Shown in pieces: positions 42,406-48,228 of a stretch of 48,228 nucleotides of DNA. This DNA is from Chloroflexota bacterium (GTDB lineage: Bacteria; Chloroflexota; Anaerolineae; UBA4142), in NCBI GenBank assembly GCA_016208315.1, contig JACQYF010000077.1, positions 1 through 48,228 on the forward strand, given 5' to 3'. Both the position numbers and the translations under genes were made by a program. Positions within the stretch are counted from its first letter, which is position 1, and each line of letters starts with the position of its first letter. The notes beneath the pieces were generated by a model, which had not been told where the DNA came from, ran no database searches, and worked only from the letters and a program-made list of their open reading frames with translations.

Positions 42406-42906
42406 TTACTCGGCGAGGAACGGCGCCCATTCCTGGTATTCCATCAGGTAGTGGGCAAACAGCGCGCGCATCGAACCACTCGGCTCCGCGGCTCGGCGGT
42501 GGAGGACCAGACCGGCCTCCTTCAGCGTCTTGCCGCCCTTGCGCCGATTGCATGGATCGCAGGCGCTAACGACATTGTCCCAAGCATGTTTGCCGCCGCG
42601 ATGCCGCGGGATGACGTGGTCTATAGTCAGGTGATTGCTCTGCACGCCGCAATACTGGCATGTGAAATCATCGCGGCGGAAGACCGCGCGCCGCGAGAGC
42701 TTTAGGTGCGGACGGGGCCGGTGTACCTGGTGGGACAAACGAATTACCGAGGGACGCGGAAATTTAGCCGTGGCGGTGGAAATATTACCGCGGCTGTCAA
42801 CGATAATTTCGGCCTTGCCGCCAATCAGGAGCACCACCGCGCGATGCGTATGGCACACGTTTAGCGGCTCATAGTTTTGGTTGAGAACAAGGACAGCTTC
42901 ACTCAT
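42406..42906 (-). CDS. HNH endonuclease-domain protein
   Basis: A 166-aa protein. An N-terminal beta part (MSEAVLVLNQNYEPLNVCHT, LIGGKAEIIVD) is followed by a HNH domain: Cys83-x2-Cys86 (FTCQYCGV), His97 in TIDHVIPRHRGG, Asn111, and Cys116-x2-Cys119 with the usual CNRRKG. This is the widespread stand-alone bacterial HNH type whose cellular role is not settled. The ATG overlaps the stop of the preceding 82-aa gene (ATGA), so the two are co-translated. No adjacent methylase or phage gene is present. Confidence 0.9.
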   Translation of the reverse strand: MSEAVLVLNQNYEPLNVCHTHRAVVLLIGGKAEIIVDSRGNISTATAKFPRPSVIRLSHQVHRPRPHLKLSRRAVFRRDDFTCQYCGVQSNHLTIDHVIPRHRGGKHAWDNVVSACDPCNRRKGGKTLKEAGLVLHRRAAEPSGSMRALFAHYLMEYQEWAPFLAE

Positions 42907-43151
42907 ATTGTCTTTGTGTCTACTCGAACGCGGGCATAACCAAGCCACTCCGGTAGGTTCTTTTCGCACCACTGGCGATATTCTTCCATAGTGTCAAACG
43001 AACGGTACGGGGCATCGTCCAAGACGGGTTTGTACGTGTGGATGAACGCATAGCGCATCCGCAGTTCAAGCGGACGACGGGCCGCCGCCTCGAACTCTTC
43101 CCACCATTCGCGCGGGATATTCATCTGAGAGCTTGTTTCTTCGCTCGACAT
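42903..43151 (-). CDS. Small protein of unknown function upstream of the HNH gene
   Basis: An 82-aa soluble protein rich in aromatic residues (IPREWWEEFEAAARRPLELR, YAFIHTYKPVLDDAPYRSFD, MEEYRQWCEKNLPEWLGYAR). I do not recognise the family. It overlaps the HNH start by four bases, so it is likely to be made together with that nuclease, perhaps as a partner or inhibitor. This is inferred from coupling only. Confidence 0.7.
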   Translation of the reverse strand: MSSEETSSQMNIPREWWEEFEAAARRPLELRMRYAFIHTYKPVLDDAPYRSFDTMEEYRQWCEKNLPEWLGYARVRVDTKTI

Positions 43152-43163
43152 CAGACTATCAAC

Positions 43164-43940
43164 TCACAAAGATATTCTACCACCAAGCGGCTGCCCCTGC
43201 ATCCGGCGCAGCATCTTCCAGCGCACCAGCGCATAGTAGGCCATCAACACGCTGAGCAGCAAACCGTGCGCGCCATCTTTCCACCCGCTCAGGATTATAT
43301 ACCTTCTCCAGAATTCGCGCAAAGGTTGGCCGATCAACCCACGCCATCTGGCGCGTTTGCCCGCCTCGAACCAAATGCGCGCTTCGTAGCGCGTGTAATT
43401 GATGTTTCGCCGGCGAAATTGGGCGAGCGTGTCGTAGTTGAAATGGATGAGCGGTTCGCGCAAGTTGCGCGTCTCGCCGTCCCACACGATCAATTCGTGT
43501 ACCTCCCGCGTGGGATCGAAACGTCCCCTGCCCTTGCGGAGGATACGCGGCTGATAGTCCGGCGACCAGCCCGTGTATTTGATCTCCTTCCCAAAGATGA
43601 CGTTGCGGCGTGCAATCCAGAAACCTGCCACTGACGAAGGACAATTCTCGACGACGAAGCGAATCTCCTGCCCTAGCGCTTTTGTCGCGCGCTCGTCCGC
43701 GTCAATAAAGAAAATCCAATCGCCGTGCGCCGCCGCGATCGCCGCGTTGCGCTGCTTGGCAAAATCGTCAAACGGGCGCGCTTCCACCCGCGCCCCCATC
43801 TCACGCGCAATTTCGACCGTCCGATCCAGACTGCCCGAATCGAATACCAGCAACTCGTCCGCGAAATCGCGCACTGACGCGAGACAATCGCGGATATGGC
43901 GTTCTTCGTCACGGGTGAGGATGATGATGGAGAGTGTCAC
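43164..43940 (-). CDS. GT2 glycosyltransferase, WaaE/KdtX-like
   Basis: A 258-aa GT-A glycosyltransferase. SIIILTRDEERHIRDCLASV is the nucleotide-sugar start, FDSGSLDRTVEIA follows, and FFIDADERATKAL carries the DxD motif. The block PDYQPRILRKGRGRFDPTRE and VHELIVWDG is typical of the lipopolysaccharide-core/Kdo-side WaaE group, although this cell appears to lack an outer membrane, so a cell-surface glycan or glycolipid is the likelier product. A C-terminal hydrophobic/basic segment (LLLSVLMAYYALVRWKMLRR) probably attaches it to the membrane. GTG 43940 is the start; no ribosome-binding site is clear, since the region before it is a heptamer repeat. Confidence 0.85.
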   Translation of the reverse strand: MTLSIIILTRDEERHIRDCLASVRDFADELLVFDSGSLDRTVEIAREMGARVEARPFDDFAKQRNAAIAAAHGDWIFFIDADERATKALGQEIRFVVENCPSSVAGFWIARRNVIFGKEIKYTGWSPDYQPRILRKGRGRFDPTREVHELIVWDGETRNLREPLIHFNYDTLAQFRRRNINYTRYEARIWFEAGKRARWRGLIGQPLREFWRRYIILSGWKDGAHGLLLSVLMAYYALVRWKMLRRMQGQPLGGRISL

Positions 43941-43941
43941 A

Positions 43942-43999
43942 GGTAGCAGGTCGCAAGTCGCAGGTCACAAGCCGCAAGTCGCAAGTTCATGTTGCCTGC
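43942..43999 (-). repeat. Heptamer array GCAAGTC/GCAGGTC type
   Basis: Five degenerate heptamers (GCAGGTC, GCAAGTC, GCAGGTC, ACAAGCC, GCAAGTC) are bracketed by AGCAGG and CCTGCT, giving a partial fold-back. It lies over the truncated end of the DUF4058 remnant and right in front of the GT2 gene, and may be what cut DUF4058. Confidence 0.75.
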
Positions 44000-44192
44000 T
44001 GAGTGCCCACTTGGGGGAGTTGTCCCCGCAGCTGTCTTCGAAGACTGTCAGCACATTCACTTCCGCATAATACTTGGGACCGATGCGTGCGTTCAGTCGC
44101 CCCCGGATTTCTTCTGCCAAAGCATGATGAAACCCCGGCCAATAATCGCTGCCTTCAAGATACGGATCCATTCCTGGAAATGGAGATGCCAT
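43965..44192 (-). pseudogene. DUF4058 remnant, N-terminus only
   Basis: The frame from ATG 44192 begins MASPFPGMDPYLEGSDYWPG and continues FHHALAEEIRGRLNARIGPKYYAEV: the unmistakable start of DUF4058, a family of about 250 residues common in Cyanobacteria and Chloroflexota. After some 50 residues the match ends, and the frame closes at residue 75 in the heptamer array. A perfect GAGGAGG ribosome-binding site is still in place. The gene has evidently been cut short by deletion or repeat insertion. Function of the family is unknown. Confidence 0.8.
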
Positions 44193-44203
44193 CGGAACCT
44201 CCT

Positions 44204-44277
44204 CAACGAATACTCGACGAATAAACGAATCGTCGTCCACATCGCGCAGTTATTCGTTAATTCGTTCAAATTCGTTG
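44204..44277 (-). repeat. Heptamer palindrome AACGAAT/ATTCGTT type
   Basis: Left arm 44204-44230 holds three AACGAAT-type units, right arm 44252-44277 three ATTCGTT units; the arms pair around a GC-rich loop. It stands between the GT2 gene and the DUF4058 remnant. Confidence 0.85.
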
Positions 44278-44285
44278 ACACCCAG

Positions 44286-45272
44286 TCAGACACACCCATT
44301 ATGCCGCACACGCGCGTAAGCGTCAAGCCGCTTGTCCAGCTCATCTTGGGTAACCAACCCCGCGCGCGCCGCGGCCCGCGCCCTGCGCGACTCGTTCCAC
44401 AACCCTGCCCGCACGATCTGCCGCGCGGCGAAGCGGAACGAACGCGAATAGTGTTTTTCAAACAGCCGCTTGCGTGCGCGCCACAGCTCGACGAACATCC
44501 GGTCACGGAATTGGCGCGTGCTCTGTGCTTCATGGTGGACGATTTCCGCCGGCGGCACGCACCAAATCTCCCACCCTGCCCGCTTGATCCTCAGGCACCA
44601 GTCAATCTCCTCGCAATAGATGAAAAACTCGTCGTCGAGCCAGCCAACTTGCTGCGCGGCCTCCCGCCGAACCAACAAATCCGCGCCGAGCAGATGATCC
44701 ACCTGGAACGGCTGGCCGCGCGCGTACCACTCGCGCGGGTAGCGACCGTTCAGCCGCGAATCCCTGAGTCGCCAGTTGAGCGGAAAGAAATCGAGCCAAA
44801 TTTGCGCGAGGGTCGGAAAGCCAAAGGCGGAATGTTGCAGCGAGCCGTCGCCGTACAACAGCGTGCCGCCGCACGCGCCCGCGCGCGGATGCTCGTCCAT
44901 GAACTTGACGAGCATTGCGAGCGCGCCCGCGCGCACGGCGGTGTCGGGATTGAGCATGAGAACGTAGCGTCCCTGCGTCCGCGCAAACGCTTGATTGTTC
45001 GCCGCGGCAAAGCCGCGGTTCTCGGCGTTCTCGATCAAGCACACGGTTGGAAACCGCTCGCGCACCATAGCCGCGCTGCTATCCGCGGAAGCGTTGTCCA
45101 CCACGAAGACCTCAGTGAACAGTGAACGGTGAACAGTGAACAGTGAACTGCTTTGACTGTTGACTGTTGACGCGGACGGAGTTCGTCCGAGTTGTCTGTT
45201 GACTGCTTCGAGGCATTGCGCCAGCAACTCCCGGACGTTGTAGCTGACGATGACAATCGAGAGGTCAATCAT
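44286..45272 (-). CDS. GT2 rhamnosyltransferase-like glycosyltransferase with a repeat-encoded insert
   Basis: A 328-aa GT-A glycosyltransferase of the dTDP-rhamnosyltransferase type. It opens MIDLSIVIVSYNVRELLAQC; VVDNASADSSA, AENRGFAAANNQAF, LMLNPDTAVRAGAL (DxD-like), LLGADLLVRREA and FFIYCEEIDWCLRIKRAGW are the standard blocks in order. Between residues 28 and 52, where relatives have only a few residues, it carries a Ser/Thr-rich stretch (GRTPSASTVNSQSSSLFTV) encoded by a heptamer repeat array; the frame is kept. The insert lies in a surface loop after the first helix, so the enzyme may still work. A TGC-TATACT box nine bases before the ATG suggests a leaderless mRNA. It probably builds a surface glycan. 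Confidence 0.85.
   Translation of the reverse strand: MIDLSIVIVSYNVRELLAQCLEAVNRQLGRTPSASTVNSQSSSLFTVHRSLFTEVFVVDNASADSSAAMVRERFPTVCLIENAENRGFAAANNQAFARTQGRYVLMLNPDTAVRAGALAMLVKFMDEHPRAGACGGTLLYGDGSLQHSAFGFPTLAQIWLDFFPLNWRLRDSRLNGRYPREWYARGQPFQVDHLLGADLLVRREAAQQVGWLDDEFFIYCEEIDWCLRIKRAGWEIWCVPPAEIVHHEAQSTRQFRDRMFVELWRARKRLFEKHYSRSFRFAARQIVRAGLWNESRRARAAARAGLVTQDELDKRLDAYARVRHNGCV
45113..45204 (-). repeat. Heptamer repeat array inserted inside a GT2 gene
   Basis: On the plus strand five AGTGAAC-type units (45114-45148) are followed by TGTTGAC units, then the palindrome CGGACGGAGTTCGTCCGA (45173-45190), then TGTTGAC again. CAACAGT units, read on the minus strand, are the same as the STRR3 heptamer described in cyanobacteria, as I recall it. 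The array adds about 25 residues to the glycosyltransferase. Confidence 0.9.
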
Positions 45273-45281
45273 TTGGTCGAG

Positions 45282-45290
45282 AGTATAGCA
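45282..45290 (-). promoter_or_regulatory. Extended -10 promoter, TGC-TATACT, leaderless start
   Basis: On the minus strand TGC-TATACT stands nine bases before the GT2 ATG at 45272. No -35 box is evident. The nine-base element is identical to the one at 22564-22572. Confidence 0.55.
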
Positions 45291-45375
45291 TGATTCGCGA
45301 GAAAAGGAGAAACGCGCTCTCGACAACAACGCCTTCGCCAAAACGGTTTTGTAGCCAAGCAGCGATCAGCTTCTT

Positions 45376-45440
45376 CCGCGAATCTCGCGAATCTGCGCGA
45401 AGAAACGAGAACTCTTCGCGTAGATTCGCGAGATTCGCGG
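45376..45440 (+). repeat. 27-bp near-perfect palindrome
   Basis: Arms 45376-45402 and 45414-45440, built from GCGAATCTC units, pair over 27 positions with one mismatch around an 11-base loop. It lies in the 234-base spacer between the GT2 gene and the acyl-CoA ligase. No T-run follows on either side, and nothing else is recognisable in the spacer apart from the GT2 promoter. Confidence 0.9.
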
Positions 45441-45506
45441 ACAAATACGCTTTGACTTCAAACCGGCGAACGTATTGATCGAGAGTGCGAGATTCTAACG
45501 CCTGAT

Positions 45507-47090
45507 TCAGTTCACGCGCTTTTGCTTTCCTTCCCAGAACGCTTCACGCAGATTGACCTTCAATATCTTTCCCGTCCCCCCCTTGGGCAGCGCGTCGCGG
45601 AAGACGATGGCTTTGGGCGACTTGAAGCCGGCGAGATTCGCTTTGCAGTACGCGACGAGTTCCGCTTCGGTCGCCGTTTCGCCGGGTTTTAAAACGACGA
45701 TGGCTTTGGGCACTTCGCCCCACTTGTCGTCTGGAGCGGCGACGACCGCGCATTCAAATACTTTGGGGTGGGCGTAGAGCACATTTTCTATTTCGACCGA
45801 CGAGATATTCTCGCCGCCGCTAATAATAATGTCCTTGCTGCGGTCTACGATCAGCACGTAGCCCTCGGCGTCGAGCACGGCCATATCGCCCGTGTGGAAC
45901 CAGCCGTCGCGGATTGCATTGCGCGTCGCATCGGGGTCTTTGTAGTAGCCGTCCATGACCACATTCGAGTGGACGACGATCTCGCCGATCTGCTTGCCGT
46001 CAGGTTTCACATCGTCGCCGTTCGCATCTACGACGCGCAGTTGAATCCCGGGCAGCGGATAGCCCGTTTTCGCTTGGCGCATCAAGCGCACATCAGGCGC
46101 TTCGCCGGCAAGGTGCGCTTTGGGCCAGGCCGCGGTGAGGATGGGTGTAGTCTCGGTCAGCCCGTAGCCCACAAAGCAGAGACAGCCGAATTTCTCTTGA
46201 ATCGCTTTGACGAGCGCGGGCGCGGGAGGCGCGCCGCCCAAATTTACGACCTTGAGACTCGAGAGATCGTAACGGCCCAGGTCGGGGTAATTGAGCAGCA
46301 TATTGAAAACGGTCGGGACGCCGAACAGACGCGTGACGCGATGCCGCTGGATGAGCTCGAGCATGACGGCGGCGTCCACCTTTCGCAGCATGACGTGCGT
46401 GCCGCCGACGAGCGTGACGAATTGAGGCGTACCCCAACCGTTGACGTGGAATAGCGGAACGATATGCAGAACGGTATCGGTGTCGCCGAACTGCATGCCG
46501 ACCGCGACGTTCATGGCGTGGAGGTAGAGCGAGCGGTGGGTGATGGCCGCACCCTTCGGCTTGCCCGTCGTCCCGCTCGTGTAAAACAGTTCGGCGATTT
46601 CGTTTTCGTCAATCTCCGGCCGGCGATACTCGGGACTCGCGCCTGCCAGCAATTGCTCGTACTCGTGCGTCGCGGGGTCGGCGCACGGGCCTTCCATCAC
46701 GACGAAGGATTTCGTTTCGTCGAGCTGCGATTGGATTTGCTGAACCAGCGGGGTAAAGTCGCTGTGAAAGAACAAGACCTTCGAGCCGGAGTGATTGAGG
46801 ATGTAGGTAATGTCCTGGACGCTGAGGCGGATGTTGATCGGGTTGAGGATCGCGCCGGCTTCGAGCACGCCATAGTACGCTTCGAGAAGTTGGTGCGTGT
46901 TGTAGGTGAGGAAAGAAACCCGGTCGCCTTTGACGATTCCCAAACTGCGGAGCGCATTCGCCAGACGATGCGTGCGCTCGCCAAACTGCGCGTACGTGAA
47001 CTGCTTTTCGCCGTCAATCACGCCAAACTTTTGACCGAATAGCGTCTCGGCGCGATCGCGAAATTCCAACGGACTGAGCGGGACAAACAC
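45507..47090 (-). CDS. AMP-dependent acyl-CoA synthetase (fatty-acid CoA ligase)
   Basis: A 527-aa member of the ANL superfamily that activates a carboxylic acid via an acyl-adenylate. The P-loop is FYTSGTTGKPKGAAITHRS (about 169-187). FVGYGLTETTP is the A5 block, DGWFHTGDMAVLD the A7, VDRSKDIIISGGENISSVEI the A8, and PKGGTGKILKVNLR holds the A10 catalytic Lys. NGWGTPQFVTLVGGTHVML is in the usual place. The start is GTG 47090 with GAGGAGA upstream. It follows the amidase gene by 23 bases. The closest named groups use medium- or long-chain acids; with the acyl-CoA dehydrogenase and ETF genes elsewhere in the window it fits beta-oxidation. Confidence 0.93.
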   Translation of the reverse strand: MFVPLSPLEFRDRAETLFGQKFGVIDGEKQFTYAQFGERTHRLANALRSLGIVKGDRVSFLTYNTHQLLEAYYGVLEAGAILNPINIRLSVQDITYILNHSGSKVLFFHSDFTPLVQQIQSQLDETKSFVVMEGPCADPATHEYEQLLAGASPEYRRPEIDENEIAELFYTSGTTGKPKGAAITHRSLYLHAMNVAVGMQFGDTDTVLHIVPLFHVNGWGTPQFVTLVGGTHVMLRKVDAAVMLELIQRHRVTRLFGVPTVFNMLLNYPDLGRYDLSSLKVVNLGGAPPAPALVKAIQEKFGCLCFVGYGLTETTPILTAAWPKAHLAGEAPDVRLMRQAKTGYPLPGIQLRVVDANGDDVKPDGKQIGEIVVHSNVVMDGYYKDPDATRNAIRDGWFHTGDMAVLDAEGYVLIVDRSKDIIISGGENISSVEIENVLYAHPKVFECAVVAAPDDKWGEVPKAIVVLKPGETATEAELVAYCKANLAGFKSPKAIVFRDALPKGGTGKILKVNLREAFWEGKQKRVN

Positions 47091-47113
47091 GGTCGTCGTC
47101 TCCTCGTGGATTT

Positions 47114-47998
47114 TTACCCGGTCGAAACGAAAATACGGTCGAACTCGCCGTCTTTGGCGTACACAACGCCCAGGGACCAGACTTGTCCGACATAGACAGT
47201 GTCCTGGTAAGTGAACCGAAACTCGTCGGTCAGCGGGATGCCCAACTTGTTGGCGATGGCGAATTTCGCGAGCGCGGCCTGATCGTTGAGCGGAATGCCA
47301 AATCTGTTCGCGCCCGCGAGCAACGCTGTACGCGCCTGGGTGGGCAGCGCCGAAAGGTCGTTAATCATACGTTGCCACTCCACGTGTGGTCCGGGATCGT
47401 TGGGTCGCCGGACGCTGTCAATCTCGTAATGACCGATCAAGGTCTGGTGCCAGACGTAGGCGATGCCGATTTGGTCGCGAATCCAGTGCAGCACGCGCAC
47501 GCTCGCCGCGTACATGGCCGGCGTCCACGGTTCGGTGAACAAACCCTCGTGCTCGATAGAGATCGTGTAAAGGTTGGGGTTGATGCCGGGAACCAAACCG
47601 GACCACGTGGGATTCGCGGGGGCGGCGGGGTCGGAGGGCGTGAGCCACACGCCATTCTCATAGCGCAAGCCATTGCCCCACGCGCTGTCGTCGAGCGAAA
47701 CCATTTGCGCGATGCGTCCATCTTTCGCGACGATGAAATGCGCGGAGGCCTGCGAAGTCGGGTTCGTCAGCCAACTGATCGCGCCTTCGTAAGTTCCTTG
47801 CGCGATGTGGAGGACGACCGCCTTAACGCGCTGTCCATCGCGCCCGGGAAAAAAATTGGGGGAGACGCGCTTGTCGGCAAAGGGACACCAGCCGGTCTCA
47901 GCCGGTGCGGGCGAAGTATCAGCCATCGCGTGCGGCGTTCTGCGCGTGTCCTGGCCGCGCGCTGGAAGCTCAAGAGATTCGTTGGGATAGTTTTGCAC
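47114..47998 (-). CDS. N-acetylmuramoyl-L-alanine amidase (Amidase_2/PGRP fold)
   Basis: An Amidase_2 domain protein of about 294 aa that cuts the bond between muramic acid and the peptide stem. Zinc ligands are the His in VVLHIAQGTYEG, the His in IGHYEIDSVRRPNDPGPHVEW (split: IGHYEIDSVRRPND, PGPHVEW) and the following His/Asp; SAHFIVAKDGRIAQMVSLDD and ISIEHEG are further family blocks. The C-terminal 90 residues (about 205-294) include two similar segments, NRFGIPLNDQAALAKFAIAN and NKLGIPLTDEFRF. No signal peptide is visible. GTG 47998 has GGAG five bases upstream; GTG 48004 and ATG 47926 are alternatives. Confidence 0.85.
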   Translation of the reverse strand: MQNYPNESLELPARGQDTRRTPHAMADTSPAPAETGWCPFADKRVSPNFFPGRDGQRVKAVVLHIAQGTYEGAISWLTNPTSQASAHFIVAKDGRIAQMVSLDDSAWGNGLRYENGVWLTPSDPAAPANPTWSGLVPGINPNLYTISIEHEGLFTEPWTPAMYAASVRVLHWIRDQIGIAYVWHQTLIGHYEIDSVRRPNDPGPHVEWQRMINDLSALPTQARTALLAGANRFGIPLNDQAALAKFAIANKLGIPLTDEFRFTYQDTVYVGQVWSLGVVYAKDGEFDRIFVSTG

Positions 47999-48098
47999 AT
48001 TCACTCCACGTATCTTGCGGGACAGAACGAATGAACTTGGCGCATTCTATCATAGTCCCCTGGGGCTGGCAAGCCGGACCGAGCGCAATGTTAGCCCA

Positions 48099-48141
48099 AA
48101 GTAGAAATGTCCCCCCTCCGCGCGAAGTAGAGATGTCACCC
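48099..48141. repeat. Direct repeats at an insertion-sequence end
   Basis: AAGTAGAAATGTCCCCC (48099-48115) and AAGTAGAGATGTCACCC (48125-48141) are two direct copies, 26 bases apart. They stand just outside the stop codon of a transposase fragment and look like multiple transposase-binding sites at the end of an IS. The outer tip is not clear. Confidence 0.6.
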
Positions 48142-48228
48142 GAGAGGATCGGCGGTAGCGGGTTTGGATTTGTGACTGATCGGCGTGTGTCGCCACGGAT
48201 GATCCGGCGGGGGCACGTAGATTTTGCG
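48136..48228 (-). mobile_element. IS transposase, C-terminal fragment (runs off the window)
   Basis: On the minus strand the last 30 codons read RKIYVPPPDHPWRHTPISHK and SKPATADPLG before a TGA at 48136-48138. PPxDHPWR near the end is a tail I associate with DDE transposases of several IS families; the group cannot be named from so little. The rest lies beyond the right edge of the window, which fits a contig broken at a repeat. Confidence 0.55.

Noticed and set aside
47114..48228. Prophage region based on the amidase and the HNH gene
   Set aside because: The two genes are 5 kb apart with metabolic and glycosyltransferase genes between them, and there are no capsid, tail, terminase or integrase genes; the only mobile sign is the IS end.

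Overview
The window reads as one contig of a Chloroflexota (Anaerolineae-like) genome, probably a metagenome-assembled bin. This is inferred from the gene mix: a Tad/Flp pilus locus without a secretin, a secreted protein ending in YLPLIRK, threonine-rich surface stalks, CheB/CheR-PAS hybrids, DUF4058, an inositol-phospholipid gene set and no outer-membrane or lipopolysaccharide genes. Both ends look broken. The left 110 bases carry pieces of a branched-chain amino-acid permease operon on the minus strand, fused to the interior of an inositol-phosphate synthase gene. The right end stops inside an insertion-sequence transposase.

Region by region. (1) 1-10.7 kb: a plus-strand lipid cluster with the ino1 C-terminus, three tandem PatA/LpxL-type acyltransferases, a PHP phosphoesterase, a hotdog thioesterase, a PimA-type mannosyltransferase, an FAD oxidoreductase, a CDP-alcohol phosphatidyltransferase and a PlsC-like protein. 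Together these suggest synthesis of acylated phosphatidylinositol mannosides. A type II restriction-modification pair of the CCGG family (4.6-6.9 kb) interrupts the cluster. (2) 10.8-18.6 kb: three large sensory proteins, namely a PAS kinase lacking its phospho-accepting histidine, a normal PAS kinase, and a CheB-CheR-PAS protein without a kinase core. (3) 18.5-22.4 kb, minus strand: acyl-CoA dehydrogenase, a 57-residue membrane protein, etfB, etfA and a DUF4269 nucleotidyltransferase. (4) 22.5-37 kb: a DegS/DegU-like module (one kinase without its histidine, a NarL regulator, one intact kinase), then a Tad pilus locus: flp, two TadE pseudopilins, TadG, a Kelch/Ig secreted protein, cpaB, cpaE, cpaF, tadB, tadC and DUF192. 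(5) 37-42.3 kb: comFC, hpf, an unknown GT-A-like protein, a small Lys-rich protein, a low-molecular-weight phosphatase and a CHASE2-cyclase. (6) 42.4-48.2 kb, minus strand: HNH nuclease, an unknown small protein, two GT2 glycosyltransferases flanking a DUF4058 remnant, an acyl-CoA ligase, an amidase and an IS remnant.

The most unusual signal is non-coding. Many intergenic spacers hold short arrays of degenerate heptamers, usually with a reverse-complement array opposite, so that each spacer can fold into a long hairpin. The heptamer differs from spacer to spacer, yet exact pieces recur far apart (one 20-mer recurs 13.5 kb away in inverted orientation). One array sits in frame inside a glycosyltransferase gene and encodes an extra loop of about 25 residues. 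They resemble the heptanucleotide STRR repeats described in cyanobacteria. Recurrent promoter patterns (TGN-TATACT; TTGACA-N17-TAGAAT or TACACT) can also be read, some with the start codon 7-9 bases after the -10 box, which suggests leaderless mRNAs. There are no intervals longer than 300 bases without a gene; the longest (30723-30971) holds divergent promoters. No tRNA, rRNA or CRISPR was found.
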